Positions 21,701 through 36,700 of a stretch of 64,000 nucleotides of DNA are shown piece after piece. The stretch is from Diploscapter coronatus. Its lineage: Eukaryota > Nematoda > Chromadorea > Rhabditida > Rhabditidae. The stretch covers positions 27,419,249 to 27,483,248 of the forward strand of contig OZ038423.1 of NCBI GenBank assembly GCA_964036155.1, given 5' to 3'. A program made the translations under genes and the position numbers. The stretch's first letter is position 1. Every line of letters begins with the position of its first letter. A model generated the notes under the pieces. That model saw nothing but the letters and a program-made list of their open reading frames with translations, searched no databases and was not told the DNA's origin.

Positions 21701-24700
21701 TCGCCGAGTTACGCTAACGAGACGTCATTCAATACGCCACTGACGCCCCTGACGTCATTCGTGAGAAACTACGACGCCAAGGAGTTCAGGGACAGGACAC
21801 TACAAAATCAGAAAGGTACGCAATTTTTTGGTTTTCCATAACTAAATAAATAGATTGAGAAAGAGATATTGAAATGGGATAAAATGCAATGTTATGGGCA
21901 TTTTCTTGAAACATAACTTATTTACAAAGCCTGAATTTTGATAGAAATCATATTGGGCTGAACGATTAAAAGTATCATCAGAACCATTTGAAAGAACATT
22001 TTTAAACGTAATTCGAAAATTTGGAATTTTTACCAAAATATTAAATTAGGTTTGTTACTAACTGTTAACTGCAGTTGGTTTTTGATGATAGCAAAGTACT
22101 GTTTTTGAAACATAATCCAGACATTTTCTAGTTTGCTATGTTCAAAACTTGCATTTTGAAAATTCTACATTCCATGTTCTATAATTGCGAAACGTCTCGA
22201 TTAGCCTCGTCCCCTAAATTAAACGACTGGCATGTAGATCCGTTTTTTCATGCGCTGACCGAACCTGAATCTCAAACGCTCATTTTCAGATTAGAAATGG
22301 TCAAGAAACGAAGGAAAGGATGAAAAGAGAATGGATAGATTCTACTTTCACGCCAAAACTCTTCTTGCAGGCTAACTTTATTCCTTACAAGGCGATAGAG
22401 TTTTTGAAAATAAAGTCAAACTCTCGAGGAAAAAATTAGAAATTTTAGACAATTTTCACGGGGGATATCAACTGCCAAATAGAATATGACAAAATATACA
22501 CCGATAGATTAGGTAAATTAATGAAACTTACATGAACTTCTAGAAAGCGATAGCCCATTTCAAAATGGGAAAAGTATACAGGAAATGAGAGATTTTGAGT
22601 TATGAAGGATAAAAGGCGGTTTACAAAATACACCCAAAGAGATAATCCCTTCCCCGATTTGCGCTGTTCCTTTATAGGCCTAGTCTCTATCCGTCTGTCT
22701 GACGATTTTGCGCCCGATCGTTTACAAATCGGTTGCTTTCGCGCAGAGGCAAAACACTTACCACTCACCTCTTACAAGGCCAGTCGAATTCTCACGTAAA
22801 TTCAGAGATTTGTTTGGAGTTTTTCTTTTCTGAGTTAGACTTCGGGAAATGTTCATTAGTTCGGTAAAAATGTCATTTTCAATGACTGTTTCGAAAGTTT
22901 GACGAATAGTTATATCAGCAGTTTTTCGCAATTTTTCGCAATTTTATGATAAGCTACAGGAAATCTCTAACTTGTTTGATTGGAAATTTCGCCAATAAAA
23001 GTAGTTCCTGATAAATTCTTTACAAAAACCAAAACTAAATGAAAAATTCCTTTGTAAGATTTCGAGGCCAGTTAATTTTTTTAACTACCTTGATTTCTGA
23101 TGCATTAGCATCTTTTGATAATTCATTACTGGGTCAAGCGTGCTAACTATCCCCTCGTCTTGATAATTTGCCCCTTGGCGCTCGAGTTTTTGTTTGCATT
23201 TCTCTGGGTCAATAGCTCGCCGAGGAAGACGCTCTTTCGCAGGCGCTAGATTTGACGCCAATCTTTCAAGTTGGATCAAGCTTAGGGAAAAGTAAATGCC
23301 CAAGCCACCTAGATTGAGAAATTTCGTATATCCCTTGATCATCAATGCCGATTGATTTTTACTTTTGTAAAATGCATCATTTTTAAAACTGAGCTTCGCC
23401 CCTACAATAGCATCATCTTTTCAAAGAAAAATTGATTTTCGTATAATGACTGATCAGTTTATCTTTGATTAAATTTTAGCCGATTTTAGGTTTCGACGAA
23501 AAACCAACGCCGAACGGTTTTGGGCTCGATTTTCACGACTACAATTCGGGAGGCCGATTTTTCACACCAGAACCCACCCAGACACTAAATCGGATTCCGA
23601 AACCCAAGGTCAAAGAGGTGGTCGTCAGTTTTACGGGGCCGAAAAAAGTATTTTTAAAATTAGTTTTTGTGTTGAATTAGTATTTTCACAGGGCTCTGGG
23701 TCTTATAGGCACTCTTGAATTTGTATTTTAAGATGTTCTGAATACATTTGAAAAATTTATGATTTTGAAATTTTTTGACTCGATTGCGTTTGAAATGGAT
23801 TGAACAATTTTGAGACAACTGATTGGGAGTTCAATCATTTTGAAACATTAAAAAAATAAATGTTTAAAATTTCAGAACTACGACAAGGGCCACTCGAACG
23901 TGGTCTCGTCTCCAAGGATTACTCCGAAAACCCACCAACCAGTGAATTTGAGGCAGCGAAGTGCGGAGCATCGGTTTCCTTGGGTTAGTTTGGAGTTTTT
24001 CAAGAATTAAAAACATCAAGTTATCAAATTTTCATTGAAGCTAGGTAAATCAGCAGACGGTATCATTGTTTTTAAAATCGTCTTTGAGAACCAAGGAATT
24101 TTTGAAACCTAACTTATCTAATATTTTAAAATTCCAAAGATAGAAATTCTTTTTCTACTAATAAGGAAGCTTCCTTACTTTTTTCAAAGCTAGCAGCCTT
24201 TTCCCGACAATGTTTTCCTGAATCACGATTTCACCACTGAGAGTGTCACCGCTAACGCTTCCTCTAGGCCAACACTTTATGGAAACAAAAATGAGTCAAG
24301 CCTTTTAGAGAAAGAGAAAAGGAAGAAAAACTTACTCTTTAGCAAAATAATAGTTTAGTTAGAAATTTCTTCCAATTGAAATTTACGTTTTCAAGGGCTA
24401 TTTAAATAGGATCAGAATGAAATTTTACTACATTTTGGATAATTTCACCCGTTTTTATAGCCTGAAAAATAGTATAAATAAGAAAATGGAACCTGCCAAA
24501 CCTTTCTGATAAGCCTAATAAGAAAGGGGCTTTCTAAAGAATACCACTTTTACTTTATCACTATACATCTGAGAAATTATCGAGTAGCGCCATTTTTCTT
24601 ATCACTCTTTGTTACGCTAGCTATTGTCTAACGTTACTTTTGATCATTATGACACTAGGGTTTTACCCTAACCGTCATTTTTACACTTGGGCTATTATAT

Positions 24701-27700
24701 CAGAAAATGTAATGTATAGGTCATCTAAATATCCAGAAGGTTTACTTTCGATATCTCTAGTTTATCAGCTTTTTCTTGATCTGAGATATGATATCTTTCC
24801 GTTTTCTTTCTGTTTTTAGCCTACCACTTCTTTCTACTCTAACACCATTTGTCATTAAATGTAATGATAGATCAACCTATAATATGCACTAGTTTTACTT
24901 TTTCGATTAGGGAAAAACTGTACTTAACCTACCACTTACCCCAGTCAAATATATCATTTACGCATAGAATGTACGTGGATTTTTATTGCTCGCAAGGCTA
25001 TTATACAGTCAATTCTCCCCGCCATATTTAATATTTGTTCACGCTCTTTTGAGTCGATTCTGATTTTCCCGACCACCACCTTACCGAACAAGGCTAGGCA
25101 CTTTCCGGAAACGGAAAAGGCGAAAATGACGCACGGGTTCCCGAATTTTTTCTTGATTTGGCTGATTGATATCGATCAAACTTAGGAAAGTTTTGATATT
25201 TTTGGATAGGTTCCAATTTCCCTGATAATAAAAATTTTTGGCTACTTTCAATAGATATCCTCACGAGTTCTTTGAAAATTTATAATCTTGATCCTTTTTC
25301 CAAAACTACTAAACCACAATTGATTCTCGATACGATTCTATGTTTTTCGATATTTCCTTTGACTTCCCCGAGGCATTTTGTCAATCGAGTCTACCACCAC
25401 GCCCTGAGAATACACATAACAAAACGAGAAAATAAGGGTCGGGAAACTTCCGGTTATTGTTGTCATTTATTGATTTGCCACAATTTGTTAAAAAAATATT
25501 TATAATATAAAAATTATGATCTTCTAACTATTAGAAATAACCCGTCTGAATTAGGTCCAAGAAATTTTTCTTCTTGGAATTCTTCCAATATCTATCGTTT
25601 CGAAATCGGAAAAAATGTTGGGATTTTTTAAATTTCGACATTCGTCTTTTTACCTTTCATAGATTTGTCCTTTCTATGCCATATTCTATCATCGTCTCTA
25701 GTGATAAACAACCTAGAAAAATGATGAATAACCTTTGTCATAAATCATTCTTTCTACGCTGTTCGGTAGATTTGAATTCGGATAAGACTTTTCTTGTTTA
25801 CTCCTTTTTATTCGCTTTATTTAAGCTCCCAAAATTCCTTCTTATCTCCAACAGTCCATATTTATCTGATAGTAAAAATTGAAAAAGTCCTTACATTTAT
25901 TATTATTATTTGCCTTGCTTACTCCCAAAACCTACCCAAGTCGGAAGAATTTTGGAAGATTTCGTCTCGTTCTAGCTATTTTTCCATTTCCCTAATTGGG
26001 AAGCGCACTTCATGAAAGATCGATGAAAATCGCAATCGCCACTAGGCAAAACAAGCAGAAGCTGGTGAAAATTGCCGTACATTTTGAAATATATACCAAC
26101 CATTTTTACCTCTTTATGTTTCAACGTTGGATGAACAATTCATTAGAAAGGGAAGGTAGAAATACGAAATTTTATGCCAGACGATTTTTATTGATCATGC
26201 CTTATTATAGGGCGAGGGATTTAGCAGTGAGAAAAAGGAATGCCCAAGGTAGAAACATCAGTTCGAATTATAGCCAACGGATTTGAAACGTCCGATGACG
26301 AAGCGATTTTTTATCTCTGAGGAGATTTTTTGAGGAATGTCGAAATTTTTTATTTCTTCTAATTTTAAGAACATATAGGTAGCAATACGACATGAAAATT
26401 TTCTCCGAACCCCAAACTTACATTCTTGAGGCATACCTTTTTGTATGGTGATTTGGTTATTTTATTTTGAAAATTGAATTTTTCTTGTGCTATCAAATAT
26501 CAATTTTCTAGCCCCTATCTTGTTTTTTTCTTGAAACATGCTTCTCCATCTAATATTTTAGATTTTATTTCATTTCATATAGGCAATGGTTCATTCTATT
26601 ACAATTAAATTCCCACCAGTTCACTTCCTAATTTCATGAAAAATACTTTTTTCTTGATCTTTTAAATTCTCTTTGCTACCGCTTCCTCGAACTCGTTCTC
26701 AAAATTAGCTCCAATTTTGAGTCTGACCTCTTTCTTTCGGACTTGTCTTGGAGTTTTCTCGCTTGAAACGTGACCAAACCGTGATTTTGCCCGGATTTCA
26801 TGGATTTCACGAATTTTTGAGGCCAGATGCCCTCGGGCGCGGAAAGATTCGAGTACCCCCCGACATACGGCGATTGGATTGCCTCCTTGATTACCGACGA
26901 AATTATCATTCCGTTAAATTATCAAGAGCTAGATCAGAAACCGGTAAAGATTTTCTTTATTTTATAAAAAGGTATATCCCTGTAGTGACTTCTAAAAATT
27001 TGAGCTTATTTATGAAAGTTTTTAAGCATTTCTTATTCATTAGTTCAGCAGGAAAGCAAGACTATATATGAAGAAATTGATATCTTTCATAATTTTTTCA
27101 CCTGTTGAGACTCAAAGCAAATAACAGTGGAACTATTTCTAAAAAAATCTGAATTTTTCAAGCATTTCCCCGAAACGTATCCAAAAGTTAAATTTCTCAA
27201 GTTTCGTAGTATCGTAAAATCGTAAAAAATTCACCGCATTAATCATCTAATAGCAAATCGTTTCCGAAAGCCATTAGCAAATATGAAAATGCACTTTATT
27301 TTGATAGTACGATCTTCGAAATTTATGACTCATAAAAATATACTCATATCAAAAGACTATCCTTTATCAATCCTGTTTAGGATACCGTAATTTTTAAGGT
27401 TCCTAAAATTTCTTGTTTTGAAACTATAATTCGGTATCAATATGCTTATGTTGCTCTATGTTTTACTTCTTTCCACTCTCTTTATTTCCAACAATCTCTA
27501 AAAATTTTGATCAACATAAGTCTCTCGGAATGGCAGTTTTAATATTCCAACAGTATCGATCAAAAATAGTCATACCACGAAAAACTGAGAGAATTCTGGC
27601 ATTATTAACTTGTGAAATAGCACCGAAACTAGTCGAGATTTTTCTAGACCTAGATTTATTTTTTCTCTAAAAATCTAAAATGCATACTTTACTTATAAAA

Positions 27701-30700
27701 ATTGGGGATGATGAAGATATCGGTTTCAATGAAAATACGGTAATTCAAACATTTTAAAGTTTATATTTTTAAAGAAGTTTTAAGAAAAATACATTTTGGA
27801 CTTTAAACAAGATCCAATCTTTCAAATTTGTTTCAGTTGAACCATTCTTCGAATAGCGTGAGCGCGTCTGAATCCTCAGTTGAAGTGAGTCCTTCTGAGT
27901 CGCTCAACATCAAGCACGAGATACCCAGAGTGCGGATCAATCCTAATCCACAGGTAGGAGTTTCATGTTTGAAATAACCGAAAAGTTAGTCTTTCTGAGG
28001 GCCAGAATTTTTGAAAATAAGACTTTCTTACAAATTCCTTTTGAAATTCAACTTTAACAAAATATCTCTGAAATTCGGATTTTTGTTCTTGTGAAAATTG
28101 GATTATTTATTTTTTTAAGTTTATAAATTTTAGATCAAGCGTCGATCCCGGATTGACTCGGAAGAGGAAATGAATCTGGCGATTCACTCCATGACGCTGC
28201 CGAGGCATATTGGTCCGCTTTTTGCAATATTCTAAACGTTCTTTAGCATTCATTATCTACTCAAATTTCATCTTATCTTTCAACATTCTCGAAGCATAAC
28301 AGAATCATCATGAAATTTGCAGCCTTATCTATTACTAAACCCTTGAGAACTCGGAAAATTTATCAAAATTTCTTGAAACATAACATAAAACTAAAATGAA
28401 TAGTATTCAAATTCAAAAAATTAGATAAAACTTATTTGCAGGTTTGGTGCATCCCTCCTCCTCACCACGACGATGGGACCATCACCCACCTCCCTACATG
28501 CACCAGCCGGAAATGTCGGCTACTCTGGGCCGAACCCAATACGGACAAATGATGCATGACGATCGGTTGGTTTTCGAAATTCTATTCTTTGAGCAAGATC
28601 CAACGAATGAGGAATTATGCTCTAGGAAATTTTCAAGTTCTTTCTTTTGTTAGTAAAAATCTCCACGATAGATAAGTTTCAAAGTGATCTAGTGTAACTT
28701 GAGATTTGCAAAATATTGATCTAGTTGATAACAGACAACTTGTAAAATTCGAAAAAATGAAATAAATCAAATTAGAAAAGCAACTTTAAGAGTGAATATC
28801 AGGAAAAACCCAAGTCTTAGCAAAGGGGTGTTTCCAGGGGTCCGTCGATTTGGCTGATTTTCATATATGTTGTTCAGTTTTTCACGCTGATTCTCGTAGT
28901 GCTATTCGTTTTTCGTAAAAATGATCGTATGCAGGATTACGGTAGCTTAAAATTTTGACCGACCCGACCTCAGGAAAAAATTCATAACTTCCTTATTTCT
29001 GAACCAAATCGAACGGGGTTTTCAGTATTGGATAGCCCATGAAAAATTCTACAAATAATGTAACCACGACCTACTGCTATCATCAATAACTTCCCGCCAA
29101 AAAACTCATTTCTGAAAATTCGACCCTGGCTGACTGCAGTTTTTCAATTTTTTCCCCAAATTAGAGTTTCGACCCCAAGCTGGAAATTGGTTTATTTTGT
29201 AGAGAATTCAATTCTACATCTGAATATGTCAAAATTTTCAAAAATGAGGATGGTCGAAACCACGAAAAATGCGTCCGAACACGTAAAACCAGGGTGATTA
29301 TTGCATAGTGTCAACTTTGACCCCTCATAACTTCCTTATTTCTGGACCAAATTGAATGATTATTTTTTTATTTTGTAGATCTTGAATAGGAGAATATGAC
29401 AAAAATAAAAATAAAATTTTTAGAAATTAATTTTGATGGGGATAAATTATCCGAAGTTACTCTATATACCCGTACTGTGTTTACAGATTTTATGTGAGTT
29501 AATTTCGGAATTTCTCATAGAATCTTGTAGAGCTCTTCAAGTTGATCAACTTTTGTTCCAGAACTTATTCTAGGAAGTGCACACACAGGGAGATATGAAT
29601 TTTTGAAAATTTGTATTATAAAGGCAAAATGCTGAATTTGGCCATCATATTTCAAAAAATTCTGGAACTCATACGAATGTGAATCCGACCTCATTCTTGG
29701 GACGAAATTTGTTCACCATGTCAATCTACACAACGTACTGAAAAGACGAATTTTTTTCAACGTCATTTACGCGTAAAGTCAGTATGGGTCGAAAAGTACG
29801 CAATCAAGACGCGAAAAGTGCGCATTTCTGCAGAAACCAATATTCAAAAATTCTTATTTTATTGTCTGATAATCTAGAGACTAAATGCTGTCCAATAAAA
29901 AAAGAATCATTTGATTTGGTCCAGAAATAAGGAAGTTATGAGGGGTCAAAGTTGACACTATGCAATAATCACCCTGGTTTTACGTGTTCGGACGCATTTT
30001 TCGTGGTTTCGACCATCCTCATTTTTGAAAATTTTGACATATTCAGATGTAGAATTGAATTCTCTACAAAATAAGCCAATTTCCAGCTTGGGGTCGAAAC
30101 TCTAATTTGGGTAAAAAATCAAAAAACCGTCATCGGTCAGGGTCACTTTTTCGGAAATTAATTTTTTGGCGGAAAGTTGTTGATCGTACCAGGTGGTCGT
30201 AGTTACATTATTTGTAGAGTTTTTCATGGGCTATCCAATGCTGAAAACCCCGTTCGATTCGGCTCAGAAATAAGAAAGTTATGAATTTTTTCCTGGGGTC
30301 GGATCTGTCAAAACTTCAAGCTACCGTAACCCTGTATACGATAACTTTTATCAAAAATAAACCATACTATAATGATTAGCGTGAAAAACTGAACAATATA
30401 TGTGAAAATCAGCCAAATCGACGGACCCCTGGAAACACCGACTTTGGTCCTTACTGACATTCACTCTTAAAACATTCCAGCCGCTACGCAACAATGGAGT
30501 CCCGTGCTCCCAGGAGATACGCCAATTCCCAATCCTTCTTCTACGAGCATCAGCCCAACGGGGACTACGATTTCCAAGCGATCGGCCCGCCCCTCGCAAG
30601 GAGTCTTTCCAGGAGTCAGGTCCGTTTAGTTTTTCTGTTTACAGGTTCAAAAACGAAGTAGGTTAAAAGATTTGGAGTTTCTAAAAGTAGGCTCATAGAC

Positions 30701-33700
30701 TCTTATCTTTGAAAATTCTAAAATTTTTCGGATGATCTAGTAATTTTTCCAGAAATTTTACCGCACCTTTAATGATTCATGATTTTATCAAATCCATTGA
30801 TATTTACAATTCTACTCCTCGCTATGCAATTTCACTTTTCTTTCTTTACCAACACTATTTAACATATGCCTCCAACGATGTATGGGGTCTTCCATAAAAA
30901 TAAGTGACTCAGAAAGTCCGAAATATATCTTAGCCTGTTTTCTAGGTCTAGTCTTAGGCACTGAGAGATAGTACGGTTCAGAAATGGCAAGTGGGGATGC
31001 TTCATTCCTTCATTCATGTATGTTTGTGGAAAGGCAAGGAAGTTAGGGAAAGGCCCCTCCTTAAAACGAAAAAAGCCCTGCGAGTGGACTATCGAAACAC
31101 CTTCTTTGAGTGACTTTCCTTTCGAATGATTTTTAAAGACGGCGAATTTTTGTATCTTACTTGTTAAATTTTGTGTCATTTTCGAAGAAATTTTTCATCT
31201 AGAATTTTCCAAATGGCATTTGTCCTGTGGGGTTTTCTATCGATATTTTAAAAATTAACCTGAAATTGAATTCTCGGGAAAAAATTCCATTTATGATGAT
31301 TTTAACAGTTTTGAAAATTCAAAAATCGTAATTTTCGATCTCTTTTTCACAGAATTAGTGCTAATGACCAGAAGCTTTCGGAAGCCCATTTCTTTTATTG
31401 TTAAATCGGCCTTTAAAACTAAAAGCAAAGAAATAACGCTTAAATGTCGATTTCGATGTTCGAAAAACGCTAAGACAAGACAAAACAATGTTGGTTTTAC
31501 GAATAGCGCTAATTTTAGTCTCTTTGGATTTCTAAGTAGCGTAAGTGTTTGCATTATTTACTACAATTATCTTAATTTTATCGAAAGTTTGAAACACATT
31601 CTATTTTTGATAGCAGTTCTTCTGTCTCAGTAATTTTCAATGTATTCATTTTCTAGCTAAAAACTTCGACGTCTATAAAATTCGGGTACTTTTTTCCTAA
31701 ATAACCTCAATTTTCTTGTATGGTTTAATGACTTCTCTCAAATTACTCAGCAAAACCATAACCTAAGGTCAAACTCCTATAACTCAAGTAATAATCTACA
31801 AATTGTCGTGAGAAATAGTATATGAGAAAGACTTATGCTTGAAGGAAAATAGGTGAGAAAAATAACTAGGTATAGGCTAGTCGCTCGAAATGAAAAATTG
31901 TCTGGGAATTTGACTTCTTTGCTTCTTTTCACTCTAAATCTAAGGCACTATTTCTCCGATTTAAGAGGTGTTTACCGAGCATGTGTATTAGCTAGTCTCG
32001 GTAGAATTTAGAATTACCTACCGAAACTTCTACTGAGGGCATATTTTACCTAGAATTTAGGGGCCTGAATAATTACTTCAAACTTTTCCTGGACTATTCT
32101 CTACCATTTGGCTAGAAATTTTAAAATTCATATTCCAGTCATTTTTCTTCTCTTATCTTTCAATATGTACCTAGAAATTTTCTGGGTTTTTCAAACCTAA
32201 TGACTAGGTACCATAAAAGGAAACACCTGTCTAAAATCTGTTTCTCTGCTTCTTTTTCACTCTCTCACTTTCACTTACTATCTCCCTTTCGTTCTTGGTT
32301 GCCATTATCGTTGTGTCCTCACCTTGGTCACTCGTCGATTTTTTGTCGGACTCTTTGGATTCTCTCATTTTATTATGCTCACTCACTTTCTTCCATTTTC
32401 AATTTTCGTAATTTGGAGATAGGTCCAAGGTTATTCCGATTCGAAGGTATAGATTTTTGGGGGAAAATTTGAATTTCTGCATTTTTTTATTAAAGTCTGG
32501 ATCTTCTATAGAAAATATGAATTTTTTGAAACATTTCACTTTTTTCAAACTTTGCAAAAAACTTCCTTATCAAATTAAGCAAAAGCAACGTCGATTTGAT
32601 TTGATTTTTTGACACCTATGACGATGTGTGAAAATGGTGTCAAATAGGTGAAACTTCACAGCTATTTTTCACTAAATCGTGAGACAAGTGGATGAAAAAC
32701 ATTGTTTTTCAATAAAACACTTTTTGATTTTTAAACTTTATTACCTACTTTACTGAATATTAGAAAATCTATTAGCCTTTAACTTTTCAAAAATCCGATT
32801 TCTATACCACCAACCCCTTTATCAAATTTATCAGCCTCATGCTCGTGATTTCTTTCTTTCCGCCCCCCAATTCCAAAATGCTATTTCTTTCTGTGATTTC
32901 TTTGTTTCGGCGCCTGGACTCTCTTGCTTCCCTTCTCTGTTTCTCCAACCTCTTCATAACCGTATTTGCCCAGAGAGCTCTTCTAATCAATAGACAGAAG
33001 AAAGAAAGAGTGACCCTGATTGACCCTTTATGTTGGGCCTTTATTATAATTTTCCTTCCTTCTCAAATGTTCTGTACCATTTCTGAAATCTTATAAAAAT
33101 TTTGCAACTTTCTTTTTGAATCGATTTTTGAATCTTTTCTGCAGATTATTTTGAATTTCAAATCTCGAGGAGAGAATTTGTAAAGTTTACGCAAGCACAT
33201 AGTAAAACTTTGTTTATTTTGGCTGCAAACCTGTGATATTTTCAAATCTCGAAAATATTCCTAACTTTTTTCCAAACAAATTTTAAAAACAAAAAAAACC
33301 CCGTCGAAATCGTTTTGAAACGATGATTGCTCAGCTACTTTTTATTTGGGTCATCATTTCACAATTCTATTCAACTCATGTGTGATAGATTTATTATTAT
33401 AGTAGTAAAGAAAAGCCGAATTCTTTTACCCCAACCGGTTTTGCGCCTGACTTTTATAATCAGTCGCCAGGGCTTTTACTATTTCTTTTATCTTTTTCTT
33501 TATACTCTAATGTTTTTCAATGCTATTTCTCCAGTTTATTTTTCTTTTCCCCGTGCTATGTTTCCGAACCATTACATGATGTTATGTATTTTCAATGGCA
33601 TTCCTTAGATATCTTTCTTTCTTTCTATCTCTTAAAAAATAACACTATCTCATTTTCTCAGACTCTGAAAATCTCTTCGGAAGAGTAGATCTCTAACTGA

Positions 33701-36700
33701 AGAAAAACTTTCCCCCATTTACTTTCGATTATCTTTATTTTATCCTTTCATCTTTTATCAGATTTTCTTATTCTAATAGACCTACTTTCACTCTAATAGG
33801 TTTTCTGAAAACAATCAAACAATTAGCGTCGTCACTACCCTAGAGCCACTAATCTTTTCGATTATTCGAATTAGGGGCTAAGAATTATACCACAGCCGGT
33901 TTTATCGTTGATTCTTTATCATTGTGGATAAATTAGGCGCTTTATTTTTTCAAGATTGTCCCTAATTTGAAAGTTTCCATTTTTCTTTACTGATTTAAAA
34001 GTGAAATTAATCTGCCTGATTTCCACTATTATTTATGAAATTTTGAAACCTATTCAAATAGACGATAAGTTATTCATGAATTTCTCATCAAACTTGACGG
34101 TTTATTTGCGCTCGGGAGTAAAACCGTGCCGCGCTTTTGCATATGCAAATTTATTTATGCTAATTTTCGCTATAGCTATAGCTAATTCTGATCGAACGTT
34201 TTTGGTCAGTAGCGCGATATAAACAATTGTCTTATTTTGGAGTTTATAGGAAGATCTAGCAGATGTTTTACGAAAGCCTATAAATCAAATTCATTTTCCT
34301 AAGCGAGCATTTTAATTTAAGGGAGATTTGATGTCATGATTTGGGATGAATTAGATAAATTTTCTCGAATCATATTTCTAATTTTATTGTAACATATCTA
34401 AAATACTTACAGAACAGTTATTTGACATTACTAAATTTTGAAATTATTTTCCTCATATATTTATATCGAAACATCATTTGTAAATATTCATCTCAGAGTT
34501 TCTTGAAACCTATCTAAACAATTCCATTCATTTTTTTACAATACAGTAATTCTATACGTACTTGACTTCTTAGCTTTTGTGTTGTTTATCGTTGGAAATT
34601 GCGCTTTCTTCTCGAAAGTTAATTCTCCGAATCAACCTATTGACTTTTCTATCTGAATAGGTTTTGATTTTCTAGAAGCTTGAAAAAATCTTTAGTTAAG
34701 TGGATCAAACTATCTATTTGATGCGTAATAGAGACTATATCCATTGCAAAGTTATATAATACCACTTGAACTTGAAAGCCAAATGAACGAAATGATCCAC
34801 TAGATAATTCTCATATTTGACCCTAAACTTGACATTGACTTTCACATTACTTTCATTGAATTGGAAAGTGAAAGGCTTTAGAATTTATCAGAATTTTTTT
34901 CTAGATTTATCTTGGACTTCAAACTTTTGAGTTGATATTTTTAAGATCGAGATTTCGTCTTAGATTTTTCTATGAGAAATTTTATTAGGATTTTCTAGGA
35001 TTTATTCTGAACCTCATTTCCTTTGAGTTGACCTTTAGATTTCTAAATCAGACGACTTTAGGTAAGCGTTGACTTTATTTTTATTTTCCTCTTTTGCCTG
35101 ACAGTATCTTTCTTCTTATAAATTTACTATAGTTTATATACTTTCACTCTATCTCCACCCTATTACTTTTGTACTTTTACATGTTATCCTCTTTATATCT
35201 AAAGAAAGAAAAGCCTTTCTTTTTGATCTTACAAGTTTTGGCAGGAAATTCTCTGGCGTATTGCGCAATCATGTGATCATCTGGTAAAGTGGTAACATCG
35301 TTGGCTTACAACTTTTTTTTATCAAGCCGATTTTTATTCGTCCAGATTTTCTTATGAATTTTTGAGATATGCCTCAAAAATACGCTAACTAAAATATCAA
35401 CTTAATTTTGTTTGCTTTTACGACGCACAATAAAATTAATCCTATAAAATATCAGCTTCATTCAATTTTTGCTTTCCACGATAGACGAACCTTACCTTCT
35501 AAAATAATTAAGTATTTTCTGAATCTGACAGGTACTAAATATTTTCAATTTTCAAAGATTTTCGAGCGCTAATTTTTCAAAAGAAATCTATTTTTCATCC
35601 ACATTTTTATTTTGGCTTCAAAAACAACCTGATTTGTCCTTGTAACAAATGATCAAAATATTATTGCTCTATCGTTTTCAGTTCATCCTTAATAGTTTTC
35701 ATTTGATTTTTACTATTTTAGTTGGTCTTATTCAAAATTAATATAGTTCAAAAAAGTCATAAATTCTTTAAATTTTCAAAGGGGATTCTAGTGACTGATA
35801 AAAATTGCAGGGCTTAAAAAGTTTCTTCTTTTTTAATTTCCAGAATATTAAAAATCTCACCCTAAATTCTCTAAATTTTCCAGTCACTCTGTTAAAAGTG
35901 TGTGGGGCTTAAAAATCTTCGGAATTTTCGAGAAATTATGATAAGCCGTATTAGGCGAATTCCTTTGCTAGCTAACAAGCGTTCATTCTTTAATTCTTTA
36001 GAGGTTTAGCGTATAAGACTATCGACAGCGTTCTTAACGAATTTTCGATTTCTGCCTCTTTTTATCTTCAAAAATTCTATACTATTTCTTCTTTTTCTGT
36101 CTATTTCTCTATTCTCTCATACTATTTCCATTTTTCCTCTCTTAAAATTCAATGCTCTCTAACCAATAAAATCCCACTTGTAAATATTACCTATTCTTAA
36201 TAATTCGATAGGTTCTCGATAAATAGATCATGAGAAATGAATAATAAGAAGTTGAGTCCTGATAACTCTGCGTCTTTTCCCTCTGAAAGAAATAGCATAG
36301 AGAAAAGAGAAAAATACTTTCAAAATCGCTAGTTTTCAATGTGTTGCATCAGTTTTATCCAAAATGATTTTTGCGTTTGGCATGTATTCCCCTTGAAGCG
36401 TTAGGTGCATATCGAAGCCATGGTGTAACGGTAGCACTGCGAACTCCAGGCACTGAAAAATTCGTAAGCCGAGGTTCAACTCCTCGTGGCTTCAAAATTT
36501 TGCCAAAAAAACGTTCTTTCGGATTTTTTTTTGCAAAATAGTCCAGAATTGGTTTGGAATTTAGCAAAATTTATAATTTTGGAAATTTCCTGGAGAATTA
36601 GCTCATATAAAATTTAGAACCTCTTATATGGCATGGGTCAAATTACATATTAGTCATTCCAAGCAGTATATTATATTTGTTGGTTTAGCGCCCACCAATA

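Noticed and set aside
25996..26286. 96-codon frame in RIPOR intron 6
   Set aside because: Basic, low-information peptide without motif; single isolated frame in a long intron.
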